A stretch of 64,000 nucleotides of DNA from Arenimonas soli (GTDB lineage Bacteria > Pseudomonadota > Gammaproteobacteria > Xanthomonadales > Xanthomonadaceae): positions 124,001 through 188,000 of the forward strand of contig NZ_BMKC01000002.1 in the NCBI RefSeq assembly GCF_014643775.1, read 5' to 3'. The position numbers and the translations under genes were made by a program. Of this stretch, positions 48,009-57,345 are shown one piece after another (positions within the stretch are counted from its first letter, which is position 1; each line of letters begins with the position of its first letter). The notes beneath the pieces were generated by a model. The model did not search any database and was not told the DNA's origin. It saw nothing but the letters and a program-made list of their open reading frames with translations.

Positions 48009-50127
48009 ATTGCAGCGGTGACTCCAGGCGCAGGCCGAGCATGAAGGTCCGCCCCGGCGCCGGCTCGTAGTAGCGGCCGTTGCCTTCGTTGACGATCACC
48101 GAGCCGATGACCTGGCGATCCATCAGGTTGTCGACGCGCACCCAGGCCGTCCAGCGGCCGTCGCCGAAACGCTGCTCGGCGCCCAGGCCCAGCACGGCGT
48201 GGCCGGGCGCGGCGGCGGCGTTGGCGTCGTTGGCGTAGAAGCGGCTGCTGGCGCGGGCCTCGAGCCACAGGTCGGTGCGCTCGCCTGCCTGCCAGCGCAG
48301 TTCGGCCCAGGCCGTGCGCGTGGCGATGCCGGGCAGGCGCCGGCCGGCCTCGATGCGCAGGCCACCGGCGCAGGGTGGCGTATCGCAGGCCGGCACGTCG
48401 CGCCGGTAGCGCGCGTCGAGCCAGGTGGCGCTGGCGGCCAGCGACCAGTCCGGCGCCAGCGCCATCGCCAGCGACAGTTCGGCGCCGCGGCGACGGGTCA
48501 GGCCGGCGTTGTCGAACACCGTGCGCCCGCCCTGGCTGCCCGCCACCACCAGTTCGTCGGTGGTGGTGGCCTGGAACAGCGCCAGGTCGCCCTGCCAGCG
48601 GTCCTGCTGCCAGCGCAGGCCCAGCTCCAGGTGCCGGCTGAGCGCCGGCGCCAGGTCGTTCAGGCCGCTGGCGCCGTCGCTGCGGTACGCCAGTTCGGCG
48701 AAGGTCGGGGTCTCGAAGCCGCGACCGGCGTTGGCGTAGACACTGGTCCGTTCGCTGGCCCGGTAGAGCACGCCCAGCACCGGCGACAGCCGCGAATAGC
48801 GGCGCGTGCCGCTGTCGTCGGGATTGCCGGCGCGCACGTAGCGGTCGAGCGAGTCAAAGCGCACCCGGCTGCTTCGCAGGCCGCCGTTGAAGCGCCAGCG
48901 CCCGGCCGGCTGCCAGTCCACCTGCAGGTAAACATCGTCGCTGCGCACGGCGTTGTCTTCGTCGCGGCGCAAGGCGCCGACCACGCCAAGCCGGCTGCCG
49001 ATGAAGTTTTCGAAACCCAGGCGGGTTTCATCCGCACGTTCCTGGCTGGCGCCCAGCACCAGCGACAGCGCGTCCGTGGCCTGCCAGCGCCAGCGGGCAT
49101 CGAAACCCCGGTAGTCGCGGTCCAGGTCGATCACGCCGCCGCCCGAGGACGGGCTGGCCTGCGCGAAGACCGGGATCGACAGCACCTGGAAGGTCTGGCG
49201 GCGGCCGGTATAGGCCACCACGGCCAATTCGTGGCCCGCGCCCACCGGCTGCACGAAACGGGCGCCCAGTTGCTGCTGCGACACGGTCTTGCGGGTGTCG
49301 AACAGCAGCGCGCCCTGGCTTGAAGCGCGGCGGTCGCCGGCGAGCTGGGCCGCGCTCAGGCCCTGCGGGTCGTCGGCGGCCAGGTCGAGATGGTTACCCA
49401 GCAGCGTCCACTGCCCGCCGCCTGGGGTCTCCCCGCGCAGCTGCAGCTGTGCGCCGTCGCGGCGCCAGGCCGAATGCCGGCGAAAGCCGTCGGCGGCCGC
49501 CCGCTGCACGTCCAGGCGCAGCCCGGCGCGTTCGGCCACCGGCCCGCGCCAGGACGCCGAAGCGCGCCAAAGGCCGTCGGAGCCGACCAGGCCTTCGGCG
49601 CCGGCTTCGGCCACCGCTGGCGGCGCTTGACTGAAAACCGATACCACGCCGCCGCTGGAGTTGCCGTACAGCACCGAAAACGGGCCCCGCAGCACTTCGA
49701 TGCGTTCGGCGGCGGGCAGCAGGAAATGGGACACCTGGCCCTGGCCGTCGGGCATCGTCGCCGGGATGCCGTCGGCGTAGAGGCGCACGCCGCGCACGCC
49801 GAAACTCGCGCGCGCACCGAAGCCACGGATCGACAGCTGCACGTCCTGGGCCTGGTTCTGGCGCTCGCGCACCACCACGCCCGGGATGCGCGGCAGCGAC
49901 TCGGCCAGGGTAAGTGCCGCGCGGCCACCGCGCAGATCGTCGGCGTCGAGCACGCTGATCGCCGCCGGCACCTGCAGCCGCGGCAGCGGCTGGCGCGTGG
50001 CGGTCACCACCAGGGGTTCAAGCTGCACCGCCGGCGCGCCGGCCGGCGTTTCCTGCGCAAGTGCGCCGGCCCCGGCGGCCAGCGCCGCCAGCGTGGTCGG
50101 CAGCAGCCAGCGCAGGTCGGGCTTCAC
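48007..50127 (-). CDS. TonB-dependent outer-membrane receptor
   Basis: 706 aa from GTG at 50127; this start gives VKPDLRWLLPTTLAALAAG plus a signal cleavage near ALAQ, and its GTGA overlaps the stop of the phospholipase D-like gene. An ATG at 50193 would run through that gene. A TonB box-like LEPLVVTATRQ, plug domain with SIRGFGARASFGVRGVRLY and VLRGPFSVLYGNSSGGVV, then a 22-strand barrel ending in LRLESPLQ-like aromatic/hydrophobic closure. FecA/siderophore-type. The ligand is unknown. Confidence 0.92.
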   Translation of the reverse strand: MKPDLRWLLPTTLAALAAGAGALAQETPAGAPAVQLEPLVVTATRQPLPRLQVPAAISVLDADDLRGGRAALTLAESLPRIPGVVVRERQNQAQDVQLSIRGFGARASFGVRGVRLYADGIPATMPDGQGQVSHFLLPAAERIEVLRGPFSVLYGNSSGGVVSVFSQAPPAVAEAGAEGLVGSDGLWRASASWRGPVAERAGLRLDVQRAAADGFRRHSAWRRDGAQLQLRGETPGGGQWTLLGNHLDLAADDPQGLSAAQLAGDRRASSQGALLFDTRKTVSQQQLGARFVQPVGAGHELAVVAYTGRRQTFQVLSIPVFAQASPSSGGGVIDLDRDYRGFDARWRWQATDALSLVLGASQERADETRLGFENFIGSRLGVVGALRRDEDNAVRSDDVYLQVDWQPAGRWRFNGGLRSSRVRFDSLDRYVRAGNPDDSGTRRYSRLSPVLGVLYRASERTSVYANAGRGFETPTFAELAYRSDGASGLNDLAPALSRHLELGLRWQQDRWQGDLALFQATTTDELVVAGSQGGRTVFDNAGLTRRRGAELSLAMALAPDWSLAASATWLDARYRRDVPACDTPPCAGGLRIEAGRRLPGIATRTAWAELRWQAGERTDLWLEARASSRFYANDANAAAAPGHAVLGLGAEQRFGDGRWTAWVRVDNLMDRQVIGSVIVNEGNGRYYEPAPGRTFMLGLRLESPLQ

Positions 50128-51410
50128 AGCTGGGAGCGCAGCGGGATGATCGCCGCTTCCATGAACTTCTCGGTCCAGGGGCGTTCGCTCCATTTCCGGT
50201 GGTCGTAGATTTCGCAGTCGCGCATGTCGCGCTCGAAGACCTCGGTCATGGCCAGGGCGAAATCACGGTCGTAAATATTGAGGCTGGCTTCGTCGTTGAG
50301 GTGGAAGCTGCGCTCGTCGAAATTGGTCGACCCCACCGACACCATGTAGTTGTCCACGATCATCATCTTCACGTGCATCATCGTCGGCTTGTATTCGTAG
50401 ACCTCGGCGCCCGCCTCCAGCAGCGGGCCCCACAACTTCTTGGAAGCGATGGCCACGGTGTTGGAATCCATGTGCTCGCCAGGCACCAGCACGCGCACCT
50501 TCACGCCGCGCTCGATGGCCGCCAGCATGGCTTCCAGGGCCAGTTCGTCGGGCACGAAATACGAGGCCTGGATGTCCAGGCTCTGCTCGGCCGCGGCAAT
50601 GGCCATCAGGTACATCAGGTGCATCGTGGCGCCGCCGCCCACGGGCGAGCTGATGAACATCTGCGCATCCATTTCACCGGCCCCGGACTGCGGCGGGAAG
50701 TAGGTTTCGCCGTGCAGGATTTCACCGGTGGACTTGATCCAGTTGTCGTTGAACGCCGCCTGCAGCTGCGACACCACCGGGCCACGCACGCTGAAATGCA
50801 TGTCCCGCCAGTGTTCGGGGTCCTCGGCGTCACCGGACCAGACGTCGGCGATGCCGACGCCGCCGGTGAAGCCCAGCTTGCCGTCGACGACCAGCAGCTT
50901 GCGGTGGGTGCGGTTGTTCAGGCGGCTGATGTTGTACCACTTCAGCGGGCGGTACAGTTCCACCCGGACGCCGGCGTCTTCCATCAGCGACACCAGGTCG
51001 GCGTCCATCTTCAGGCCGCCGACCCAATCCACGATCACGTTGACCTTCACGCCGGCACGGGCGCGCTCGGCGAAGGCCTCGGCGAACTCCTGGCCCACCT
51101 CGCCCGACCAGTACACATAAGTCTCGAAGTTGATGGTCTTTTCGGCCGATCGGATGGCCTCGAGCATCGGCGGAAAAATCTCGTCGCCATTGCTGAAGGC
51201 CTGGACGTGGTTGCCGCTGACCACGGCCGGCCCCAGCATCGAGCCCACTTCCCGGCGGAACTGGGAGCTGCCGACGCCATGCAGGTGTTCGACCTTGCGC
51301 TCGAGCTGCCGTTCCGGGACGTCGAAGTTCGCGGCGATGGCGATGCCCACGATGGTCAGCACCACCGTGTACAGCACCCACTGCAGCTTCAGGCGGTTCC
51401 TGTCTGTCAT
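50124..51410 (-). CDS. Phospholipase D-like protein (cardiolipin synthase type)
   Basis: 428 aa with an N-terminal transmembrane anchor (LQWVLYTVVLTIVGIAIAA). Two HKD motifs are intact: HRKLLVVDGKLGFTGG at about 163-178 and HVKMMIVDNYMVSVGSTN at about 345-362. This is the arrangement of ClsB/ClsC-like cardiolipin synthases or other phosphatidyltransferases at the inner membrane. It is upstream of, and overlaps, the TonB receptor gene, with no functional link known. Confidence 0.92.
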   Translation of the reverse strand: MTDRNRLKLQWVLYTVVLTIVGIAIAANFDVPERQLERKVEHLHGVGSSQFRREVGSMLGPAVVSGNHVQAFSNGDEIFPPMLEAIRSAEKTINFETYVYWSGEVGQEFAEAFAERARAGVKVNVIVDWVGGLKMDADLVSLMEDAGVRVELYRPLKWYNISRLNNRTHRKLLVVDGKLGFTGGVGIADVWSGDAEDPEHWRDMHFSVRGPVVSQLQAAFNDNWIKSTGEILHGETYFPPQSGAGEMDAQMFISSPVGGGATMHLMYLMAIAAAEQSLDIQASYFVPDELALEAMLAAIERGVKVRVLVPGEHMDSNTVAIASKKLWGPLLEAGAEVYEYKPTMMHVKMMIVDNYMVSVGSTNFDERSFHLNDEASLNIYDRDFALAMTEVFERDMRDCEIYDHRKWSERPWTEKFMEAAIIPLRSQL

Positions 51411-51489
51411 GGCAAGGTCACCGGCGCCGAAAGGGGTCCAAGTGTGCCAGCCGGCACCGCCCCGGCGCGACCGGCGGCGGCGCTGGTGT

Positions 51490-52026
51490 TCAGCTAGCGG
51501 GCATGGGTTTGCACGCGTCGGCGTGCCAGCGCAGCGGCGCCTGCGCCAGTTTGCGCAGGATGCCGCGCTCGATGCGGCTCTCCCAGGAGTCGAAGCCTAT
51601 CGTTTCGATAGGTCGCCACAGCGCCACCCAGGCCAGGATCAGCAATCCTTCGGACAGCACCTCGCCCAAGGGCGGCGGAGCCATCGCCAGCCAGTGCCTG
51701 AGCACCAGGACCCCGCCCAGGGTGGCCAGGCCCGCCAACATCGCGATGCGACCGACGCGGCTGCGCCGCCGATGCCGGCGTTCAGCCTGGGCAGAAGCCA
51801 GGGCGAAATGCGCGTGGATGGCGTCGCCGATGTCGCCCAGGCTTTTTTCGATAAGCGGCGTTCCGTGCAGCACCAGCGTGACCGGTTCCGCGTGGCCGTG
51901 TTCGCCTGCACTTTCGACCAGGTACGCCTCCACGCGCCGGTCGAGGGCCTTGTCGGGGAAGGGCGCCGGGTCGAAGGTGTCGTAGAGCTGCTCCAGCGAC
52001 TGCAGGCGAAGGTGGATATCGGCCAT
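51490..52026 (-). CDS. Unknown protein with two hydrophobic helices
   Basis: 178 aa from ATG at 52026. Residues 1-85 are soluble and acidic-basic mixed; two hydrophobic segments follow (IAMLAGLATLGGVLVL and LLILAWVALW). The C-terminus (WESRIERGILRKLAQAPLRW) is amphipathic. No family recognised. It begins three bases after the CHAD gene ends, so the two are cotranscribed, CHAD first. Confidence 0.7.
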   Translation of the reverse strand: MADIHLRLQSLEQLYDTFDPAPFPDKALDRRVEAYLVESAGEHGHAEPVTLVLHGTPLIEKSLGDIGDAIHAHFALASAQAERRHRRRSRVGRIAMLAGLATLGGVLVLRHWLAMAPPPLGEVLSEGLLILAWVALWRPIETIGFDSWESRIERGILRKLAQAPLRWHADACKPMPAS

Positions 52027-52029
52027 GGC

Positions 52030-52860
52030 TCAATCCCGGGGCTGTCCCGTCCGCACCGCCGCCAGGCGCTCGCGGGCAATCGTGCGGATCGCCCGGCGTA
52101 TCGCAGGCGGGAAGGGCGAACGGCGGGCGCAGTGGCGCAGCAGCAGGGCGTCGTCCTGGGCTTCGCCCAGGGCCGTGGCCTGGTCGGCCGACACGCCACC
52201 CGCCGGCCGGAACGCCGGCGCGACGGCCTGCAGCAGGCTGTCGTGCTGGCGAAGGCGGCGCAGGCGGCGACGCAGCACGTGCCAGCGTTCGTCGTCTTCG
52301 GGATGGCGTTTCACGCGCCGGCGCGCCTTGGCCACCCGGCGTTCGCTGCGCGCAACCGCCTTGGCGACATCTTTTTCACGCACGGAGTCCCAGTCCAGCT
52401 TCGCCAGCCTGGCGGCAAGGCCGTTCAGGCGTGCACGGCGACGCGCAAACTCCGGATCACGTTCCAGGGCTGCGGCCAGCATCGCGTCCCGCCGCGCGGT
52501 CGCCAGCAACATCGCTTCGGGCAGGGTGTCGCGCGATTCGGTGGGAAGCCTGGGCGCCAGGCGCTGCAGGGCTTCGAGCAGGGCCTGGGCGTCCCTCAGC
52601 GCGCCCATGCCCCGGCAGGCAGCGGCGAGCGCGGCGTCAAGCCGACGGCCCCTGTCGCCCAGCGCGCGCGGGGCAAGGGCCAGCGCCGCGCGGGCGCGGC
52701 GCAGGGACTTGCGCGCCTGGTGCACGCCGTCGTGACGGGCTTCGCCTTCGCGCCCCAGCTGTGCCGCGGCGCCGGCAAGCTGGTCGAGCGCATAGGCACG
52801 CAGATCGGCGCCCAGACCCTGGCCCTGGGGCACAGCGCGCGCTTTCGCGGCCTTGGGCAT
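52030..52860 (-). CDS. CHAD-domain protein
   Basis: 276 aa. The domain is recognised by the N-terminal conserved HQARKSLRRARAALAL and LRDAQALLEAL, with many evenly spaced Arg/Lys and His residues across helices and a second half ending RRAIRTIARERL. CHAD domains bind polyphosphate and often target polyP granules. Unlike many relatives it lacks a fused CYTH (triphosphatase) domain. A phosphate-related cell function is an inference. Confidence 0.88.
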   Translation of the reverse strand: MPKAAKARAVPQGQGLGADLRAYALDQLAGAAAQLGREGEARHDGVHQARKSLRRARAALALAPRALGDRGRRLDAALAAACRGMGALRDAQALLEALQRLAPRLPTESRDTLPEAMLLATARRDAMLAAALERDPEFARRRARLNGLAARLAKLDWDSVREKDVAKAVARSERRVAKARRRVKRHPEDDERWHVLRRRLRRLRQHDSLLQAVAPAFRPAGGVSADQATALGEAQDDALLLRHCARRSPFPPAIRRAIRTIARERLAAVRTGQPRD

Positions 52861-52940
52861 GGGCCGTCACTCCTGCAAGGAATGACGCCAGCCTAGACCT
52901 GCCGCGGGGCGATGCCCTTGATGTGCATCAATCGGAGCGC

Positions 52941-53789
52941 TCAGGGTCCGCGCGGGTGCCCGGCCTGTGACTGCGCGCGCTCCGGTGGCCCGAACAGCTG
53001 GCCAAGACGCGCCCCGACGCCGCGCGCGCGCCAGGCGTCGCGCAACATGTCGCCCCACTCGTGGAAGGTCAGCACCAGGGGGTTGTGGCTGCGCACGGGT
53101 TTCACGAGCCCATAGCGGCAGGGTTCGGCATCGTCCTCGGGTTTAAAGGTGCCGAAGAGCTTGTCCCAGATGATCAGCACGCCGGCGTAATTGCGGTCGA
53201 TGTAGCGGGCATTGCTGGCGTGGTGCACGCGGTGGTGCGACGGCGTGTTGAAGATGTATTCAAGCCAGCCCAGCCGGCCCACTGCCTGGGTGTGCACGAA
53301 AAACTGGAAGGCCAGGTTGATCGCCACCACCAGCACGATGTGCGTGGGTGAAAACCCCAGCAGCGCCAGCGGCAGCCAGAACAGCCACATGCCCGACACC
53401 GGATAGGTGATGGACTGGCGGAAGGCGGTGGAAAGGTTCAGGCGCTCGGACGAATGGTGGGTGACGTGCGAGGCCCAGCACCAGCGGATGCGGTGCGCGG
53501 CGCGGTGGAACCAGTAGTAGCAAAAATCCTGCGCCACGAAGAGCAGCGCGATCGTCCACCATGTGGCCGGGACCTCGAACAGGCGGAACCGGTGCACCCA
53601 CCAGAACACCCCGATCAGCGCCAGCCAGGCCAGCGCATCGGCGGCCTGGTGCATCAGCGCCAGGCCGGCGTTGGAAAGCGTGTCGCGCCAGCTGTACATG
53701 GCCGGCTGCCGGCGCCGCCAGTACCAGGCTTCCCAGATGACGAACCCCAGGAAAACCGGCGCCAGCGCCAGCAGCAGCCATTCGCCCAT
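52941..53789 (-). CDS. Fatty-acid hydroxylase/sterol desaturase family protein
   Basis: 282 aa from ATG at 53789, overlapping the SRPBCC stop by TGATG. Four to five hydrophobic helices. The di-iron histidine motifs are present: WFHRAAHRIRW (HxxxH), HVTHHSSE (HxxHH), HTQAVG, and SHHRVHHASN (HxxHH). Located in the inner membrane, it would hydroxylate or desaturate a lipid or carotenoid. The start of a longer reading frame to 54395 is excluded because it runs through the partner gene. Confidence 0.9.
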   Translation of the reverse strand: MGEWLLLALAPVFLGFVIWEAWYWRRRQPAMYSWRDTLSNAGLALMHQAADALAWLALIGVFWWVHRFRLFEVPATWWTIALLFVAQDFCYYWFHRAAHRIRWCWASHVTHHSSERLNLSTAFRQSITYPVSGMWLFWLPLALLGFSPTHIVLVVAINLAFQFFVHTQAVGRLGWLEYIFNTPSHHRVHHASNARYIDRNYAGVLIIWDKLFGTFKPEDDAEPCRYGLVKPVRSHNPLVLTFHEWGDMLRDAWRARGVGARLGQLFGPPERAQSQAGHPRGP

Positions 53790-54271
53790 CAGGGCGCGGC
53801 TTCCAGCGGGGCTTCGAGCGAACGGGCCATGTTTTTCAGGCAGCGGTGCATGGCGCGGCGCATGAACAGGTGCAGCACCACCACGGCCACCGGCGCCAGC
53901 CAGCGCTTGGCCAGGGTGAATTCGTAGTCCCAGCGCACCCGGCAGCCGAACTCGTGGCCGGCGAGGCTCCACATGGCCTCGCCCTGCGACACCAGCCAGG
54001 CCATCGGCGGCCGGAAGCCGCTGAGCGTGTAGCCGTGGCGCACCGGCGGGTCGTGTTCGACCACGCGTTCGGTCAGCACGGTGCCGTCCACCAGGTGCAC
54101 GCGGCGCTGGCTGCCGACCGCCAGTTCGGAGTGCAGGCGGATGCCGCTGATGCCACGCACCGGGCCAAAACCGGTGAAGAAGACCGGGAAGCGGTCGGGG
54201 TTGGTCGCCAGCTCGAAGGCGACTTCGGGGGTGCAGGGCAGGCTGCGTTCGGCGGAGACGGTGAGGCGCAT
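53789..54271 (-). CDS. SRPBCC-fold (polyketide cyclase-like) lipid-binding protein
   Basis: 160 aa from ATG at 54271. START-like fold: MRLTVSAERSLPCTPEVAFE, NPDRFPVFFTGFG, TVLTERVVEHDPP and a long C-terminal helix (VVVLHLFMRRAMHRCLKNMA). Members bind hydrophobic ligands. It overlaps the hydroxylase gene and may deliver its substrate. The start has CAAAAT 6 nt upstream and no ribosome site. Confidence 0.85.
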   Translation of the reverse strand: MRLTVSAERSLPCTPEVAFELATNPDRFPVFFTGFGPVRGISGIRLHSELAVGSQRRVHLVDGTVLTERVVEHDPPVRHGYTLSGFRPPMAWLVSQGEAMWSLAGHEFGCRVRWDYEFTLAKRWLAPVAVVVLHLFMRRAMHRCLKNMARSLEAPLEAAP

Positions 54272-54277
54272 GCGTTG

Positions 54278-54283
54278 ATTTTG
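54278..54283 (-). promoter_or_regulatory. Candidate -10 box of leaderless SRPBCC transcript
   Basis: CAAAAT (four of six consensus bases) lies 6 nt before ATG on the minus strand. Weaker than the other examples. Confidence 0.3.
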
Positions 54284-54381
54284 ACCCGTGGCGGCGAGGG
54301 TGTCCACGGCCATTCAGCCGCCGGACCGCCCGCCCGCCGGGCCGGGGGCTAGACTCCGGACAGGCCCACGGGAGCGATCCG

Positions 54382-54840
54382 ATGAGCGAAACCATCTACG
54401 AAGCCCTGCGCGAAAGCCATGAAATCCAGCGTTCGCTGTGCCGCCGCCTGCTGCGCACCAGCGCCCGCGGCGGCGACCGCCAGGAAATCTTCACCCAGCT
54501 GCGCATCGAGCTGGCCGCGCACGCCGCGTCCGAGGAACGTTACCTCTATGCCCCGCTGCTGATGCACGACGGCGGCCTCGACGCCTCCCGCCACGCCCTG
54601 CACGAGCACCACGAGATCGACGAACTGGTGGAAAAACTGCAGGAAGGCAGCCCGGCCGACCGCGGCTGGATGAACACCGCCCGCGCCCTGTCGCACCAGG
54701 TGCACCACCACCTGCGCGAGGAGGAAAAGAAGTTCTTCCAGGTCTCGGGCAAGCTGCTCAGCGAAGCGCAGAAGACCAGGCTCGCCGGCCAGTACCGCCG
54801 GGACATCAGGCGCATGCGCAAGGTGCTGGCCGAAGACTGA
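54382..54840 (+). CDS. Hemerythrin HHE-domain protein
   Basis: 152 aa helical bundle. Iron ligands of the HHE type: ESHEIQRSLC (first His), SEERYLYAPL (Glu), HEHHEIDELVE and HQVHHHLREEEKKFF. Unlike many bacterial hemerythrins it is a short, single-domain cytosolic form. It may handle O2, NO or iron. GGGAGCGATCCG precedes ATG. It is convergent with the exonuclease gene. Confidence 0.88.
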   Translation: MSETIYEALRESHEIQRSLCRRLLRTSARGGDRQEIFTQLRIELAAHAASEERYLYAPLLMHDGGLDASRHALHEHHEIDELVEKLQEGSPADRGWMNTARALSHQVHHHLREEEKKFFQVSGKLLSEAQKTRLAGQYRRDIRRMRKVLAED

Positions 54841-54843
54841 GCC

Positions 54844-55449
54844 TCAGTCCGCGCGCTGCTGCAGCGCCAGCCAGCAAAGGGCCACGGTGCTGGCGTCGCC
54901 CAGCGCGGTGTGGCGCGCGATCACCGGGATGCCCAGGGCGCCGGCGATGGCGTCGAGCGACAGGTCCACGTGTGCATGCGGGTCGGCCAGGCGCCGGTGG
55001 TCCAGCCAGGCCTGGCCCAGCTCGGCGCGGCGGTTGGGCAGCGGGAAACCCATCACCACGCGCATCGGGCCATCGAGCATGGCCAGGTCGAAGGCAAGGT
55101 GGTGGCCCAGCAGCGTTCGCGGGCCGAGCCAACGCAGGAATCCCGGCAACACGTCGCGCAGCTGCGGCGCACCGGCGACGTCGGCCGGCGTCAGCCGGTG
55201 GTGGCGGATCGATTCGATGTCGAAAGCCCGCCCGGGATGCACCAGGGTTTCGAAACGTTCGGCCAGCCGCACCCGGCCTTCGCGTACCGGCACCGCGGCC
55301 AGGCTGAGGATGGCGTCGCTGCGCGGGTCCAGGCCGGTGGTTTCGAGGTCGAGCGAGACCCACTCGTCTTTCGGCGGCGCAGCGAACACAGGCGCCCAGT
55401 CACCGCCAACGTGGCGACGGCCCAGCCACCAGCGGCGCAACGGGTTCAC
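54844..55449 (-). CDS. DnaQ-like 3'-5' exonuclease
   Basis: 201 aa. DEDDh motifs: SLDLETTGLDP (D-x-E), LGHHLAFDLAML (D) and RHTALGDASTVA (H...D). It resembles stand-alone exonucleases of the epsilon-subunit/RNase T superfamily. Cytoplasmic. It lies three bases downstream of the nucleotidyltransferase-like gene, a common pairing in proteobacteria (the DUF294-DnaQ pair). Confidence 0.92.
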   Translation of the reverse strand: MNPLRRWWLGRRHVGGDWAPVFAAPPKDEWVSLDLETTGLDPRSDAILSLAAVPVREGRVRLAERFETLVHPGRAFDIESIRHHRLTPADVAGAPQLRDVLPGFLRWLGPRTLLGHHLAFDLAMLDGPMRVVMGFPLPNRRAELGQAWLDHRRLADPHAHVDLSLDAIAGALGIPVIARHTALGDASTVALCWLALQQRAD

Positions 55450-55452
55450 GGC

Positions 55453-57279
55453 CTAGCCGCCCAGGTGGAACACGTCGGCCACGTGTTCCTTGAAGGCATT
55501 GACCACGCGCAGGGCGTCGCGCAGCAGTTCGCGGTCAAGCCGGCGCAGCGCGGCGACGTCGACGCCGTTCGAAGGCGGGTGCCCGGCATCGATGTCGGCC
55601 AGCTGCTGGCCCAGGCGCAGGCGCATCAGTACGGCCAGCGCCTGCGGCACGTCGCGGCCCAGCTCCGGCGACAGCGCGCCGGCCTTCACCAGCGACGCGC
55701 AGCGGTCGAAGCTGTTGCGGTGGCCGATGCCGTGGCGCAGGGCCAGCACGCGCAGGCCGTGCACCAGCGGGAACACGCCGCCGCGCTTGAGGTCGGCGCG
55801 ACCGTCGGTTTCGCGCACCTGGCCCAGCCATGTCAGCGGGTTGCCCTTGCTCAGCGTCGCCTCGGCCAGGTACTTCAGGCCGATGGCGTCCTGTCCCAAG
55901 GCCTGCATCGCGGGGCGCAGGGACTCGTAAAGTGCGGGATTGCCGGCGACGGGCCGGGCGTCGAGCGTGATCGCCAGGTCCAGCGCGCTCTGGCCGTCGG
56001 CGACGCGCGCCCATTCGCCGATGCGTTCGCGCCACGCGCTTTGGCCCAGCCGCCAATGCGGGTTGTTCACCATCACCTTGCCCGGGCAGGGCGGGTAGCC
56101 GATGTGTTCGAGCGCGGCCGAGAAGGCCTGCATCGCGTCGGGCAACCCCGGGCAGTCGAAGCCGTCGGCCAGCACCAGGGCGTTGTCCTGGTCGGTCTTG
56201 AGGATCTGTTCGCGGCGGCCTTCGCTGCCCAGCACCAGCAGGCACAGGTTTTCGTGGAACTCCGGCGGCACGCACAGCGCGAACACCCGCGCCAGGATGC
56301 GGCTGTTGAGCGCGCTCACCATTTCCATCAGGTAGCTCATCTTCGCGCCCTGGGCGTGCAGCTGGCGCACCAGGTCGGTCATGCCGCGGGCGGCGTCGGC
56401 GATTTCTTCCACGCTGGCGGCGCGGGCCAGGCGCAGGCTGATCAGGTGCGAACTGCTGGCGTAGTGCGCCAGCACTTCGGCCAGGCCGAGGCTGCCAATG
56501 GCCTTGCCGTCGGCGTCGCGCACGATCACGCGTTCGACGTGGTGTTCGGTCATGGTCACCAGGGCCTGGAACAGCACCTCGTCGGCGCGCACGAACAGCA
56601 GCGGCCGGCTCGCGAGCGGGCCGACCGCGGTGTCGCGGTCCAGGCCCTGCACGGCCAGCGCGTCGAGCAGGTCGGTACGGGTGACGATGCCCGGCCCGGC
56701 GTCGCCCGCCGCGGGGTCTACCAGCAGGCAATCCACGCGGTGTTCGCGCAGCGCGGCGGCCGCGGCGGCGATGCCGGTGCCCGGCGGCACCGCGTGCACC
56801 GGCGCCAGCTGCGCATCGGCGATGCGGGTCAGCATCAGCCGGCCCAGTTCGCTGGGCTGCTGCTGGTCGGCCAGCAGCTTTCGCTTCACCGACAGGGCCT
56901 CGTGGAAATAAGCGGCGAAGCGCGGGTTGTCGGCCAGCAGCGCCTGGAAGGTGTCGGCGGGCACCAGGAAGCAGACCGTGTCCTGCACCGCCTCGTAGCG
57001 ATGCCGCGCGCGCCCGGCTATGACCGCGAAGGCGCCGAAGAGGTCGCCGGGCCCGTAGTCGGCGAAACGCGTGCGGTCGGCGCCGCGGCCGTCGAAGGCC
57101 TGCACCTCGCCCTTGAGGATCACCTGCACGTGCGCGGACGGCTCACCGGCCTCGATGATGCGGCTGCCGGCGGCGTGGTAGGCCAGGTCCACCGCGGCCG
57201 ACAGCCGGCGCTTCTGGCCCGCGTCGAGCAGGTCGAAGGGCGGGGAATCAAGGTCCAGTCCGGGCACGGGCGTGGCCAT
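55453..57279 (-). CDS. cNMP-binding/CBS/nucleotidyltransferase-like (DUF294) protein
   Basis: 608 aa. Cyclic-nucleotide-binding-like domain (about 20-140, with YGPGDLFGAFAVI), two CBS domains (about 165-285), the DUF294 nucleotidyltransferase core with LLVLGSEGRREQILKTDQDNAL (GSxGRxEQ...DxD), and a DUF294_C helical domain at the end. It is a signal-responsive protein of unknown target, cytosolic. The downstream exonuclease gene is three bases away, so both are one transcript. Confidence 0.92.
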   Translation of the reverse strand: MATPVPGLDLDSPPFDLLDAGQKRRLSAAVDLAYHAAGSRIIEAGEPSAHVQVILKGEVQAFDGRGADRTRFADYGPGDLFGAFAVIAGRARHRYEAVQDTVCFLVPADTFQALLADNPRFAAYFHEALSVKRKLLADQQQPSELGRLMLTRIADAQLAPVHAVPPGTGIAAAAAALREHRVDCLLVDPAAGDAGPGIVTRTDLLDALAVQGLDRDTAVGPLASRPLLFVRADEVLFQALVTMTEHHVERVIVRDADGKAIGSLGLAEVLAHYASSSHLISLRLARAASVEEIADAARGMTDLVRQLHAQGAKMSYLMEMVSALNSRILARVFALCVPPEFHENLCLLVLGSEGRREQILKTDQDNALVLADGFDCPGLPDAMQAFSAALEHIGYPPCPGKVMVNNPHWRLGQSAWRERIGEWARVADGQSALDLAITLDARPVAGNPALYESLRPAMQALGQDAIGLKYLAEATLSKGNPLTWLGQVRETDGRADLKRGGVFPLVHGLRVLALRHGIGHRNSFDRCASLVKAGALSPELGRDVPQALAVLMRLRLGQQLADIDAGHPPSNGVDVAALRRLDRELLRDALRVVNAFKEHVADVFHLGG

Positions 57280-57345
57280 GGCCGTCAGCGTGACATGAAG
57301 CGCTGATGGCGTCAGTACGCCTTTGGTGGCATAGCGCGCGGAACA

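Noticed and set aside
54910-57306. A 798-codon plus-strand open frame across two genes
   Set aside because: It is antisense to the exonuclease and the DUF294 gene, both with intact motifs.
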